DNA of 64,000 nucleotides from Dendrolimus kikuchii (GCA_019925095.2 CM034410.1:16102436-16166435); one strand, 5' to 3'; counted from the stretch's first letter, positions 23,401 to 30,616 are shown. Notes: generated from the sequence alone by a model not told the origin. Numbers and translations are program-made.

Positions 23401-24810
23401 ACCCCTATGAAGTCGTCATATCTCTTCGTCTGTCTATTTTTGTCACAGTCCTTTTTATTGGAAACTTCATCCCCAACTTACCCCTTGTACGAAACTAACG
23501 CAGAACATCCCCAGTCTCCTGCCATATCTATCGATGAGATAGCAATATAGGGGTGGCGCTATACACGTTGCAAGAATTAAGGCAGTAGTACTCCAAGGTA
23601 CGCCGTCATGTTGGATGAAGTGACCGGAGTGTATTGATGCTGTCAAAGTAGTGGTTTCCACTCCATGGGTAAAGAATGGGATGCTTACTGAAAAAAGAGT
23701 TTATAAACATTTAATACTCTACGCTCAAAACTTTAATGCATTTAGAAAGAATTTAGCTTTGAGTTAGGACAGGTCCAGTCAAGTGTTCATACCGCCCCAG
23801 GCAAATATGAGGCCGATGAGCCGCCGCCTGCCAGGGCCTTCGGAATGGAAAATCCATCAACCTGACGCCCTGGTATAAAGATGAAAGACAGGACACCGAG
23901 AGGTTTTATTCAGTATCCCCCACTCGAGTGTCAATAGTACTTCATCGGGGGTGCTAATACTACCCCAACGTAGCGAATCCCACACTTCCTCCAAGCTTCT
24001 CTCATGGTGGTTAGACATCAATCGGATTTCACCTTGTTAAAAAAAAATCAAGTGTTGGTTAGGGGAGCTCCTGGCGTGCGCCACCAATGCCTGCGGGGTA
24101 CCCTGGTATCATAGGAACCCCATCTTCACGGGTTGTGTCGAGGCGCCACGGTGAGAATCCTATGGCACTCCCCATATTACCGAGCGAGCTGTCTTTGCCG
24201 GCCTACCTTATTACAACGTCGAGGCTCCGGATTCGATTCCTGCTATGGTAAATTTTTGAAAGTAATTTTCCCCATTATTTACAATGGTCTGGGTGTCTGG
24301 GATCAGCCCCAGAGTAGTCCATTGTATTTTATCCATAACACAAGCGTAATTTGCTTAATTTGCTGATTATTTATTATTAAAAAAAGGGTAAATAATGGAA
24401 TGTTTATTTTACTCCCTATGGCACTCCCCATATTACCGTACCAAGACGTAGAGCGTTGGAAGATTCAGAGGGTAGTCTAGCCGCCACAAGATAGGCCAGC
24501 GGTCTATCTGATGGAAAGAGTTCTGGCCTCAAAGAGGGGACTGGAACCTATTCTCTAATGCCGGAACACAAATCAAGGGTGTTATGGCGGCTTAGTCTAG
24601 ACCAAGATTGGTGACTGTCCAGACGATCGAATGCCTTACCACCTGGCTGTAGGTTGTTTTGTCACCTCTTCCAACAGGCGGCCGGAATTGTGTAGTTATT
24701 CTTTCTCAACACTTACCAACTAACGATATAAATATTTCTCTCCATACGCTTTCTTTTATGTCATTTGTTATTTCAACGCTTTGACAATGATTAGATATTG
24801 TATAAACCAT
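8231..24810 (-). CDS. 12-TM major facilitator, sugar-transporter-like gene (7 coding exons)
   Basis: Join, in transcript order: 24810-24717, 23687-23482, 22675-22367, 15502-15370, 11786-11578, 10220-10032, 8464-8231. All splice phases agree and the reading frame is uninterrupted for 457 codons, a normal length for this family. Visible landmarks are DRYGRR (84-89) in the loop after TM2, PIYIREI with TRG (133-146) after TM4, METPAYL (190-196) after TM6, a 44-residue charged loop between TM6 and TM7, VEIF (374-377) after TM10 and APNLKGKS (435-442) after TM12. These correspond in order to the GRR, PxYxxE..R, PESPxxL, E.FP..IR and PETKGK(S) motifs of MFS sugar porters such as insect trehalose/glucose facilitators. 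Several are degenerate and the QQxxGxN substrate motif of TM7 is not evident, so the substrate is unknown. It would be a plasma-membrane protein. The start is the first ATG of exon 1, with an in-frame stop upstream. Confidence 0.88.
8535..8825 (+). repeat. Degenerate lepidopteran LINE 3'-end-like repeat
   Basis: Contains 'cgtcccactgctgggcttggg' (cf. 25.53 kb) and a terminal 'gccaggattcgatcc' block. I recall this layout from CR1/Zenon-type LINE 3' ends of Lepidoptera; the assignment is from memory. It lies in transporter intron 6. Confidence 0.5.
8840..9699. other. Intron 6 sequence, mostly unassigned
   Basis: No clear repeat except a weak echo of family C ('cgattagtagctaagcgtc') near 9597. 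No exon is needed here because the frame closes without one. Confidence 0.4.
9700..9968 (+). repeat. Dispersed repeat Q, copy 1
   Basis: Reverse-complement counterpart of about 50330-50612. Shared blocks are 'ctctacagccatttggactct', 'attagtgctatcagtgttcag' and 'aacagcaatgctgatcat'. Class unknown. Confidence 0.6.
10032..10220 (-). CDS. Transporter exon 6 (TM9-TM10)
   Basis: 189 bp, phase 0 at both ends, acceptor TTATTACAG and donor GTAGGT. Residues 318-380 contain TM9, TM10 with [11 protein letters not shown] and the VEIFNMR motif that precedes TM11. Confidence 0.92.
10312..10619 (+). mobile_element. Family A retroposon, full-length
   Basis: Complete from the CGTGCAGGAACGG head to the A-tail. 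It lies antisense to the transporter in intron 5, ending about 90 bp upstream of exon 6. Confidence 0.85.
10650..11112. repeat. Degenerate repeat with 'gcgtgaaaactactgaactg' module
   Basis: Two related modules (near 10690 and 10870) carry the 'aaactcgacatagaactagcttat' motif of widespread lepidopteran interspersed repeats. Exact boundaries are not visible. Confidence 0.4.
11113..11375 (-). mobile_element. Family A retroposon, internally deleted
   Basis: The minus-oriented copy lacks the 'gacatttgcaacacc..' block but keeps both ends. Confidence 0.8.
11578..11786 (-). CDS. Transporter exon 5 (TM7-TM8)
   Basis: 209 bp from a TTATGTTACAG acceptor to a GTAATA donor. Residues 249-317 cover TM7, an extracellular loop with [10 protein letters not shown]8 and the cytosolic FLDRK, a degenerate counterpart of the second GRR motif. 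Confidence 0.9.
11931..12619 (+). mobile_element. Solo-LTR-like element C, itself interrupted
   Basis: Begins TGTTGCGGACAG and ends ..CACCAATA, flanked by AAATT at 11926-11930 and 12620-12624. Without the 365-bp insert at 12086-12450 its length matches the 326-bp copy at 47226. TG start, imperfect TGTTG/CAATA ends and 5-bp TSD suggest a solo LTR. Confidence 0.75.
12086..12450 (+). mobile_element. 5'-truncated jockey-clade LINE, 3' UTR only
   Basis: Matches the reverse complement of the 3' UTR of the intact LINE at 58.5-58.9 kb and ends in seven A. CTAAAAACCC at 12076-12085 and 12451-12460 is its target-site duplication. It lies inside the family C element. Confidence 0.85.
12757..12988 (-). 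mobile_element. Family A fragment
   Basis: Tail side is intact; it is cut at 'ccctaccacctgg' where a non-A sequence begins. Confidence 0.8.
13073..13292 (+). mobile_element. Family A fragment, old subfamily
   Basis: Head intact. Carries 'ccttcagttgtg' rather than 'ccttgagttgtg' and several other differences. It ends near a long T-run belonging to the next element. Confidence 0.75.
13302..13800 (-). pseudogene. LINE ORF2 C-terminus plus 3' UTR and poly(A)
   Basis: On the minus strand a frame from about 13730 to the stop at 13494 reads ..[20 protein letters not shown] then [13 protein letters not shown] and ends ..[14 protein letters not shown].xYG and (P)K(L/I)xNxLP are typical of the far C-terminus of jockey/CR1-like LINE proteins. 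A 3' UTR and poly(A) (T-run at 13306-13325 on +) follow. It is 5'-truncated and not a host gene. Confidence 0.65.
13837..13880 (+). repeat. Terminal fragment of element H
   Basis: 'cgaattgagaacctcctc' followed by a diverged 'gaagtcggttaaaa' end, as at the right ends of 43684-44373 and 56389-56957. Confidence 0.65.
13985..14380 (+). repeat. Dispersed repeat F
   Basis: Same sequence as 47605-48205 over nearly its whole length, with a few indels, lacking the GC-rich end of that copy. The flanking 'atactaatggat' motif appears at both edges (about 13975 and 14384), a possible TSD. Confidence 0.7.
14459..14812 (+). pseudogene. RTE-type LINE 3' fragment (family B)
   Basis: An open frame of 113 codons reads [20 protein letters not shown] through GRPRHTF and on to ..YPARELA, followed by the (ATGT)n tail. 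It is one of the best-preserved C-termini of the family. It lies in transporter intron 4, antisense. Confidence 0.87.
14912..15135 (-). mobile_element. Family A fragment, diverged
   Basis: Recognisable over 'gatggaaagcggttacc' to 'gctatgggttgttt'; both ends eroded. Confidence 0.75.
15370..15502 (-). CDS. Transporter exon 4 (central cytosolic loop)
   Basis: 133 bp between acceptor AAATTCCAG and donor GTAAGT, coding [20 protein letters not shown] and continuing to ..KFSTTTL (residues 204-247) plus one base. It enters in phase 0 and leaves in phase 1, exactly what exons 3 and 5 require; the split codon gives Tyr248. The content (charged, RLKG..DDPEIL) is typical of the MFS loop between TM6 and TM7. 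Exon 4 lies 6.9 kb from exon 3. Confidence 0.88.
15665..15973 (+). mobile_element. Family A retroposon, full-length, subfamily A2
   Basis: Complete head and tail. Diagnostic A2 bases: 'ggcgaccacccctggtctaga' and 'ccttgtgttgtg'. It lies 163 bp upstream of transporter exon 4. Confidence 0.87.
16036..16091 (+). repeat. Family B LINE, last 55 bp only
   Basis: 'gttcgtgcctaccccg' through the (ATGT)n tail. Confidence 0.75.
16165..18207 (+). mobile_element. Element T, copy 1, carrying a 9-bp minisatellite
   Basis: The left part contains 'ctctagtgcgtacctcttgt'. The right end carries 'agccaaatcggtccagtag', a short gacagacagac run and 'actttcgcatttataatatt'. Copy 2 (52851-53437, minus) has both flanks in the same order around a different 9-bp array. 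Microsatellite-associated interspersed elements with such ends are known from Lepidoptera; a Helitron-like class is possible but not shown here. Confidence 0.6.
16474..17935 (+). repeat. 1.45-kb minisatellite of (ACTACCAAA)-type 9-mers
   Basis: The array is built of 9-mers ACTACCAAA and ACTACCACA with substitutions and a few indels. A longer block containing 'accataactactaaatgtac' followed by 'accactattacc' recurs at about 16830, 17205 and 17625, giving a higher-order period of roughly 375-420 bp. Stop-free frames on both strands (Thr/Lys/Asn/Tyr-rich on +, Val/Leu-rich on -) arise only from the repeat and are not genes. Confidence 0.92.
18208..18748. other. Intron 3 sequence, unassigned
   Basis: Includes a short (CA)n run near 18260-18290 and an 84-codon open frame without recognisable motifs, which I do not call as a gene. 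Confidence 0.35.
18749..19116. repeat. Possible TIR-bounded repeat
   Basis: TTTTCAACACACTTG at 18749-18763 and its exact reverse complement at 19102-19116 bound a 368-bp AT-rich segment. No TSD or transposase is visible. Confidence 0.5.
19128..19230. repeat. GC-rich imperfect palindrome
   Basis: Arms such as 'gtgtattgatgattaccg' and 'cggtaatcaccaatgttacac' surround a CG-rich core that also pairs with itself imperfectly. Widespread repeats of this look occur in lepidopteran DNA. Confidence 0.6.
19305..19410 (+). repeat. Repeat L fragment
   Basis: 'aggcggccttatcg..aaagcgatctcttccaggcaac', as at 41870 and 42660. Confidence 0.65.
20037..21007 (+). pseudogene. 5'-truncated LINE with PD-(D/E)xK-like C-terminus
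   Basis: The frame reads [20 protein letters not shown], then [30 protein letters not shown] and [11 protein letters not shown]. After a +1 shift and one TGA it continues [26 protein letters not shown]. This is the conserved region that follows the RT in a widespread invertebrate LINE group. RPD..W(D/E)VT resembles a restriction-like nuclease core; that functional reading is inference. The 3' UTR is interrupted by a second family C element and ends near 'aataaaataactta'. It is dead by truncation, frameshift and nonsense. Confidence 0.8.
20560..20886 (-). mobile_element. Solo-LTR-like element C, inner copy, full-length
   Basis: 327 bp reading TGTTGCGGACAG..CACCAATA on the minus strand, flanked by ATATA at 20555-20559 and 20887-20891. 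It sits in the 3' UTR of the LINE that split another member of its own family. Confidence 0.8.
21376..21855 (+). repeat. Tandem duplication, 2 x 240 bp
   Basis: 21376-21615 and 21616-21855 are nearly identical, differing at few positions (for example cgatgcacc/cgatgtacc). The unit has no recognisable coding content. It contains the 'agcgggacagagctaagaatg' motif. Confidence 0.9.
21877..22085 (+). repeat. Lepidopteran interspersed repeat ('ctagctgcgcccgcggcttc' type)
   Basis: Starts 'actagctgcgcccgcggcttc' and ends 'gtttttgcgtgaaagagtaac' plus a CATA-rich tail, the two ends of a very common lepidopteran interspersed repeat. Class left open. Confidence 0.65.
22367..22675 (-). CDS. Transporter exon 3 (TM3-TM6)
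   Basis: 309 bp, phase 0 at both ends, acceptor TTGCTTTCAG and donor GTAAGT. Residues 101-203 include TM4, PIYIREI/TRG, TM5, a Met-rich TM6 and METPAYL, which stands where porters usually have PESPRWL. Confidence 0.92.
22722..23350 (+). mobile_element. Old family A copy split by a ~340-bp insertion
   Basis: The left half (22722-22840) stops within the 'ccctggtctaga' block. The right half resumes at about 23187 with 'ctctggtctagtgcatgcc'. The intervening GC-richer segment (about 22841-23183) has no relative that I could see in the window. The copy is diverged and lies across transporter intron 2, antisense. Confidence 0.7.
23482..23687 (-). CDS. Transporter exon 2 (TM1-TM3)
   Basis: 206 bp between a TTTTTTCAG acceptor and a GTAAGT donor. 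It codes residues 33-100: the rest of TM1, a long extracellular stretch, TM2 and the cytosolic DRYGRR signature that precedes TM3. Confidence 0.9.
23765..24050 (+). repeat. Dispersed repeat N, copy 1 (LINE-tail-like)
   Basis: Shares 'cgcctgccag', 'ccctggtataa', 'ggttttattcagtatccc' (cf. 'ggttttagtgggtatccc') and 'gaatcccacac' with 38931-39345. It ends in an A-run. Probably the 3' end of an unidentified LINE. Confidence 0.55.
24183..24414 (+). mobile_element. SINE family E copy with a 24-bp TSD
   Basis: A 24-bp sequence starting CCTATGGCACTCCCC occurs at 24159-24182 and 24415-24438. The SINE between lacks the first bases of its head but keeps the B-box region, body and A-rich tail. It lies in transporter intron 1. 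Confidence 0.88.
24485..24706 (-). mobile_element. Family A copy next to the exon 1 splice donor
   Basis: Diverged minus-oriented copy, sense relative to the transporter. Its recognisable head ('gagaaagaata') begins within about 10 bp of the GTAAGT donor at 24711-24716. Confidence 0.75.
24717..24810 (-). CDS. Transporter exon 1 (N-terminus, start of TM1)
   Basis: Codes residues 1-31 plus one base, starting [11 protein letters not shown] and ending REIFISLV. The donor is GTAAGT. The split codon G+TA gives Val32. An in-frame TAA lies upstream of the ATG, so no longer N-terminus is read in this exon. An acceptor-like AG lies just upstream at about 24820, which would allow a 5' untranslated exon. 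Confidence 0.75.
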
Positions 24811-25460
24811 TTTTGACCAAACACCTTTAATTATGAAATATAAAAAAATAATTTAACAATCACATAAAAACTAACAACAAATTTATCACTATTTTTAATT
24901 TTTATCGAATCATATTAATTCAAATAAAAATATTGTAATAATACATCATTACACTATTAGAGATTTTTTTTCTTAGTTATTGTCATTAATATTTTTTTTA
25001 ATATCGATTTTTAAATCCATGTCTCCATATTTATTAAATATCGACACTGTTCTAAGAATTTGATAATTTCATTGTGGTTTTGGATTGATTTATCTTATCT
25101 TAATTTGCTATCAAATTGTCTTGTTATTATTATTTTTTCACTTTATAATTTCGTATTAGATTCATTGCACTTAGACGAGTCAGGGCCAATTAGAAAAACA
25201 ACGTTCCGACTAAAAACATTATTTTAAAAACCTTCTTATTTATATTCTTAAGACTGTTGATTTTAATCTTATCTGCTTAACACTGATTCACACTAAATCG
25301 TACAATGTAAAATAAACTTTATAGTTCACAGAATAGAATATGTTTTCTTAAATGTCGTTGAGTTGAATCTGAATTTATCGTGTAGTTTTACGAGGGAGTT
25401 GATAATGCAGGAGCGAGAGTGGATCCCTGTGTCAATGAATGGGACGTGATCGTCTGAACG
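24811..25460. other. Upstream flank of the transporter, AT-rich
   Basis: No exon, repeat or promoter element could be supported in this AT-rich interval. Confidence 0.35.
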
Positions 25461-25499
25461 TATGGCAGTTGGACGATTTATGCTTCGTTTGCACTCAGA

Positions 25500-25600
25500 A
25501 GTCTATTTCTCGTCGTCGTCAGCTAATCACAGTCCACTGGACGTAGACCTCCCCAAGTCGGCGCCACTCATCAGGCTTTCCTCATCTAGTGTCTATCGGC
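25500..25600 (+). repeat. Fragment of 'cagtccactggacgtagacc' repeat
   Basis: A short piece resembling the 'cccactgctgggcttgggc' element at 8550; boundaries not visible. Confidence 0.4.
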
Positions 25601-25778
25601 GACCTTGCACAGGTTACCAGTCCATCGTCACTACATTACCGAGACGCGGTCTCCACTCCACGACTCGTCTGCTCTCTACTTTGGTTCTCGATATCCTCAT
25701 TTCTAATTCTATCCATAAAAAAATCACCCGAATAGGTCTGTAGCCTGTTGAGCGACTTGGAATTTACGGGTCTACTTA

Positions 25779-26110
25779 CACTGGGCTTATAACTTATTGT
25801 TCCGGCCGAGGCGCGTTTTATGGTCTGGAGCAGTGCCAGAAGGGATGCCATCTTCTTCTTTTGTGAGTACGTCATTCTCGCGAAGGAAGAGACAGAGTGG
25901 AAATATGAGCGAACCAGCTTGCTCTGCTCTCACCTGAGGAGCACACGTCCATCCGGAGGGCCTCAACCGCCGTGAACGGGCGGTGCGGACGGGCCCCTGA
26001 AGCAGGGTTATAGGCGCGCCGATGTTCCTCTCGTGCTCACCTCTATTACTATGGAACGAATTACATAACGACCCGCGCAAAGAGAGAGAAAAGACGCGAG
26101 GAGCTGGATT
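25779..26110 (-). other. GC-richer island with donor site; possible 5' exon
   Basis: On the minus strand this segment holds an ATG frame (MASLLALLQTIKRASAG..YKPS) that runs into a GTAAGT donor at about 25778. Its exit phase does not fit transporter exon 1 in coding frame, but it could be a 5' untranslated exon about 1 kb upstream. It could equally be part of an unknown repeat. Confidence 0.25.
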
Positions 26111-26280
26111 CCTTCCAGTAGTGTAAGAGGCCGAACTAACACCTACCAGGAGTTACGAAGTGGTCGCGCTGCTTAGTTGTAACCATGGCAGAAGGTGGAG
26201 AAACAAATATCAAAGTGTTTAGCATGTAACTCTGACTCGTGTAGTCATACAATTTCTTCAAGCGTCGCCACATGTCCCCA

Positions 26281-26559
26281 CTTTTTTTTTTCACTGGATG
26301 AAAAGTGGTTACCATCGCCTATGGACATTTGCAACACCAAAGGTGCTACAAATGAGCTGCTGCTCTCTTAAGGCAGACTGGAACCTGGTCTCTAATCGAA
26401 CACAACTCAAGGTTGCTATGGCGACATACTTTAGACCAGGGGTGGTAGCCATCCAGTCGGGCAAATGCCCTAACACTTGGCTGTGGGTTGTTTTGTCGCC
26501 TCTTACGACAGGCTGCCCGGCCGTAGGAAATTGTATTCTTTCTCCGTTTCTGCACGGAT
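26281..26559 (-). mobile_element. Family A retroposon, near full-length
   Basis: Short T-run, then 'tggatgaaaagtggttacc' to 'tttctgcacggat'. The first about 20 bp of the tail side are replaced. Confidence 0.85.
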
Positions 26560-27382
26560 AAAGTACTCCTGCACTGCGATTCCCTTGTGGTTTATAGTAC
26601 TAAATCAGATTTCCTCTGGATAAAAATAAAGCTTATGTATATCACTAACCATTCATTTGGTAACATACTAATTAAAATTTGACAAGTAACGTCTATTTTC
26701 TACTAATGATAAGGTAAAAGAAGAAATAGTAAGATATAGAAAACCAGCACTAGTCATAAACAGGAAGTGGTTAATCGGACGCTTTCTGCCCTCGTAGAAC
26801 AATGTAAAGTGATATATTAGTATATCCATGTTGTATTTGCCAGCAAAGTCACGTAAGATTTGGAATAATTAGCGCAGCGGTTATCGGTTACGATCACTCA
26901 TCAATGCAAAAATTTTTAAAGCAAGTAACTATCGACAGCAACTGGCTCGAGTACACTTGCCAGTTCAAATATGCATGCAAACAATCAAGCAGTAAATCGA
27001 GTTAGTTTCGTCCGTCGTCACTTTTATAGATACTTTGGCGACGCAAGGACAAATCTATTACAGGTTTTTGCTGCCTTAGTACATATTTGGTGAACATATC
27101 CGCTATGTTATTAATGTAATTTCTACACAGGAAGTAGGAGAATCACAATTTTGGTAAATACGTGGTGTTCTAAGAAATATTCAGATCCTCGTATTGACAA
27201 ATATACAGTTTTCGTTATTAAGCTACGGAACTATAAAAAATGATTTAATCAACCAACTTTGGTTAAAAGCAATTGTTGAGTCATTATTTTTTTCCAAATT
27301 TTCCACTTCATAGTTTAAACATAAGAAAATGTTGGTCACGATTACTACGAATTTAGAAACAGTCTCAATACCTATTCACTTA
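26560..27382. other. No recognised feature
   Basis: AT-rich sequence without supportable coding or repeat features. Confidence 0.35.
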
Positions 27383-27990
27383 AACTATTGGTCGCCCGTG
27401 GTCGAAATTCGACCATAATAATTTGTTGTCAAAGGCAATAAGTAAACAAAAGAATATATATCCGTGTGAGTGTCAAATTCATGGTAGTGTGTGTAATGTT
27501 TTTTTAATTGATTTAATGTATTTTTTATGCATAATTTAAAAGAAATATTAGCATTCTGAACTCCTTCTCTTAATAAACTATAAGTGTTTTTTTTTATTGC
27601 AGGAGATCAGCAGACAGGCAGACGGCCCACTTCATGGAAAGCGGTTACCATCGCCTATGGACATTTGCAATACCAAAGTTGCTACAAGTGCGCTACTGCT
27701 CTCTTAAGGGAGACTGGAACCTGGTCACTAATGCCGGAACACAACTCAAGGTTGTTATGGGACATACTTTAGACCAGGGGTGGTAGCCATCCAGTCGGGC
27801 AAATGCCCTACCACCTGGCTGTGGGTTGTTAAGTCGCCTCTTACGACAGGCCGCCCGGCCGCAGGAAATTGTATTCTTTCCCCGTTCCTGCACGGATAAT
27901 GTGTGCGAAATTTCATACACCTCCGTCCGCGCAATTTTCGTAAAAAGGGATACAAAGTTTTTGCTTCACGTATATAGATTTTTGTTAAAT
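27383..27990 (+). repeat. Dispersed repeat P, copy 2 (contains family A)
   Basis: Same order of blocks as 300-1180 but without the SINE. It is interrupted at 27585 by a family A copy and resumes at about 27900 with 'gtaaaaagggatac' up to 'cttcacgta'. Confidence 0.65.
27585..27896 (-). mobile_element. Family A retroposon, full-length
   Basis: T-run, 'ttattgcaggagatcagcag' to 'ccgttcctgcacggat'. Inserted in repeat P. Confidence 0.87.
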
Positions 27991-28555
27991 ACCGCCATTC
28001 TGTAATATTAATCAATTTAAAGAAAGATAGAAAAGCCCAAATTTAATTTTGTGAACAAAAATTTTCACTTAAGAAATTTCCACCTCAGTACGTCTGAAGG
28101 TCGGTAAATGGCCCATTTAGTCTAATTTTTTTTTTATTATTATGAAAGTTAAGACTATTGCGCAGTTTTTAAAGATACTTCGAAACTATGAAATTGCGTT
28201 TTTTAATTTTTAATTTAAGATTGAAAAATCGAGTCTGATTCAAGTGCAATTTTTGTAACTTTTGCTGGTTCTTAGGATGCTGATTATTTAACATGTAAAA
28301 GTACAATTTATAAGAATTTAGTTACATAAAAAAACTTCCAAATAATCATAAAAGAAAAAATATTTAAAGCCGTTAAGGTCGAAATATTCCAAAAATCACA
28401 ATAAAAATTAATTACTCGAAAACTAATTTTGGTACACGTCGCATTAGGTTCCATCCATCAATTTATTGATGTACAATTTAGCGCAGTTAAAGACTATGGT
28501 CAATGCATGAACGTGATGCTAAATTAAATGCAGATAATAGATATCGGTGTTACAA
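27991..28555. other. No recognised feature
   Basis: AT-rich; nothing supported. Confidence 0.35.
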
Positions 28556-28695
28556 CCCGCAAGAGTTAACTTAAGACTTCGCTCGGATGACGTAAGCGCG
28601 AGGACTGACGCGTCGATGGCGAGAGCGGTAAAAAGGCGGTGGTCGGGAGGGGAGCGCGCTTTCCGCTCAGGTCTCAAGTTAACTCTTGCGGATAG
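28556..28695 (+). mobile_element. MITE-like element G, copy 1
   Basis: CCGCAAGAGTTAACTT at the left and its reverse complement at the right bound about 138 bp with a GC-rich middle. The same element lies inverted at 30977-31131. No transposase. Confidence 0.8.
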
Positions 28696-28860
28696 TAGAG
28701 TTGCCAACATGTCCAATCTTATAAACGTGTAAATATAATATTTAATGCGGATTAGAATACTGGTGTGCACATCACGTAAACGATAAGGTTTCTTATATAT
28801 TATAGTATAAATTAAATTAGGATCAATGAACAAAGGTCCTCCTCCCATAATAACCGTCAC

Positions 28861-29190
28861 ATGGGACGGTACTCCTGTAGCAGCGGACTTCTCCCCTCTA
28901 ATTGATGAAGTGGGTCACTCTGCTACTGGGGTGGCCCAGAATTGCCGAGCGTGGGGGCGTCACGGTGCAGGAACTCTGTTCTAAATCCCGTGACGCCCCG
29001 TAAAAGCAGGGATACGGAGGCTTAAGTTTAGGTTTAGTGGGTAGTTTGGCGATCGGTTTCTCGCGACTGTTTCTGTTTGAAGCTATCGTGGAGAACCGGT
29101 CGCTGAGAGTCCCACACACTCTCGATGCATACTTCTGCGCTGCATTTGGCTCTTCTCCCGAAGAGCCCGAGGACGGTGTCCAAAGACGTT
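28861..29190 (+). other. GC-rich segment with a 12-bp hairpin
   Basis: GGGGCGTCACGG and its exact reverse complement CCGTGACGCCCC are about 22 nt apart (about 28953-28998). A 77-codon frame follows. It might be part of an unidentified LINE preceding the 3'-end-like repeat M; no motif proves this. Confidence 0.3.
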
Positions 29191-29490
29191 CTCCCTGCTT
29201 TATAGTAAGTTTAAATAATTCTGTAACATACTTCTGTACAAAACTTATAAAAAAAGGATTTGATATATAAATAGAATATGAAATATAAAGAAAAACAATA
29301 TTTAGCTAGACATGTTGCTGGGGAGTTTCTTGCCGCTTCTTCTCCTTTACAGCATCAACACGTTGCGAAGCGGTGTACATAGAATAGGAAGTAAAAATTA
29401 AATTTTAACTTACATGTATGACCTTCAAAAATTGTTCTCCAGTAGAACTTATTTTGAATAAAAACTTTTGAATTTAAATTATAAAAAAAA
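29191..29490 (+). repeat. Repeat M (LINE-3'-end-like), copy 1
   Basis: Matches 36355-36645 in opposite orientation. Its core 'ttgcgaagcggt' plus 'gagtttcttgccgcttcttctcc' also resembles the 3' UTR of the jockey-clade LINE in this window. Confidence 0.7.
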
Positions 29491-29606
29491 GAAACTATGA
29501 AGAAATGAATATACTGCAAGAATACAACAAGTAATCGTCTTATTTTGTACTCCCCTCTCGGGCGATTGAGCCATAGGCTGTGGTGCGTCACCCTATCCAA
29601 CGGGGG

Positions 29607-29755
29607 TTTTTATTTATTTATTTTTTTATTGCAGGAATTCAGCAGACAGGCAGACGGCCCACTTGATGGAAAGCGGTTACCATCATCTATGGACATTTAC
29701 AACACCAAAGGTGCTACAAATGCGCTGCTGCTCTCTTAAAGGAGGCTGGAACCAT
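29607..29755 (-). mobile_element. Family A fragment, tail half
   Basis: T-rich tail to 'gaggctggaacc', then cut. Confidence 0.8.
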
Positions 29756-30084
29756 TATTGATGTACCACTCAACTTAATCAACCCCCAACACATGTATGG
29801 GGGTAGTTTGGGTTCATGTAAAATAACTAAGGTTTACGTGAAGGTACTGTTGAGCACATCTTTTTTTATTATTCCAAATTTATTATTCTTTTGTATGATA
29901 TCCTTCCTCCTGATTAACCTCGCCCTGTTAATGTCAATTATATGCTAACTTTATCTAACAAGTTCTCTGTATATATTTTATGTAAATTTTTTGATGTTAA
30001 TAAAATTGTTTTGTAAGATTTCTTCTCTATCAGGTTCTTCTAAGTATAGCTTCGTAGTTTGCACAATATTTGTAATATTTAATA
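29756..30084. other. No recognised feature
   Basis: AT-rich; nothing supported. Confidence 0.35.
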
Positions 30085-30088
30085 ATAT

Positions 30089-30612
30089 TGTTACAACCTA
30101 GAGGCCGACAAAAACAAATTCACACCTGCATACCTGTAAAAACACATTTTATTACCTTTCGGTATTTGGACTTCTTTTGTTTACTTATTTATTGACATGC
30201 GTTTACTAATTATTCTAGAGAACAGTTCATTGTTTTATTGTACACGTTTATGGCCGTTGCAGTCAACTCATTAGCCAGGTGTGATTCGGATTTAAAGTAC
30301 AAATTGATTCCAGGAAATTCAGTCCACGCGGCCGGGCGGACATATTACATATGTGCAGTATAAAGCAATGGCCCGATGGAGAGACGAGGCAGTCGAGCAA
30401 TAACCATGAGCGAAGCAAGACGTGTATACTATAATCGGGAATCCAATAAGTGACGGACTTTGCGCGTTTTATGGAATTACGACCTTCTGCATTACGTTTG
30501 GGCTTGTTGTGTTCGGTTATATTTGTACCTGTGTTATACGTGTTTGTATAGTTCTAATAAACTCTATAGTAATTCTAACGGCATTTTAATTCGAGTCTCG
30601 CGACTCATAACA
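30089..30612 (+). mobile_element. Solo LTR, family K
   Basis: 524 bp beginning TGTTAC and ending ATAACA, flanked by ATAT on both sides (30085-30088, 30613-30616). It is related to 40604-41098 (minus) and 41322-41847 (plus). No internal region, primer-binding site or pol frame lies next to it, so it is a solo LTR, possibly Ty3-type from the 4-bp TSD. Confidence 0.75.
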
Positions 30613-30616
30613 ATAT

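Noticed and set aside
25636..25875. MASLLALLQTIKR.. as the transporter N-terminus
   Set aside because: Its exit phase is 0 while the acceptor before exon 1 would need phase 1. Joining them gives a premature stop.
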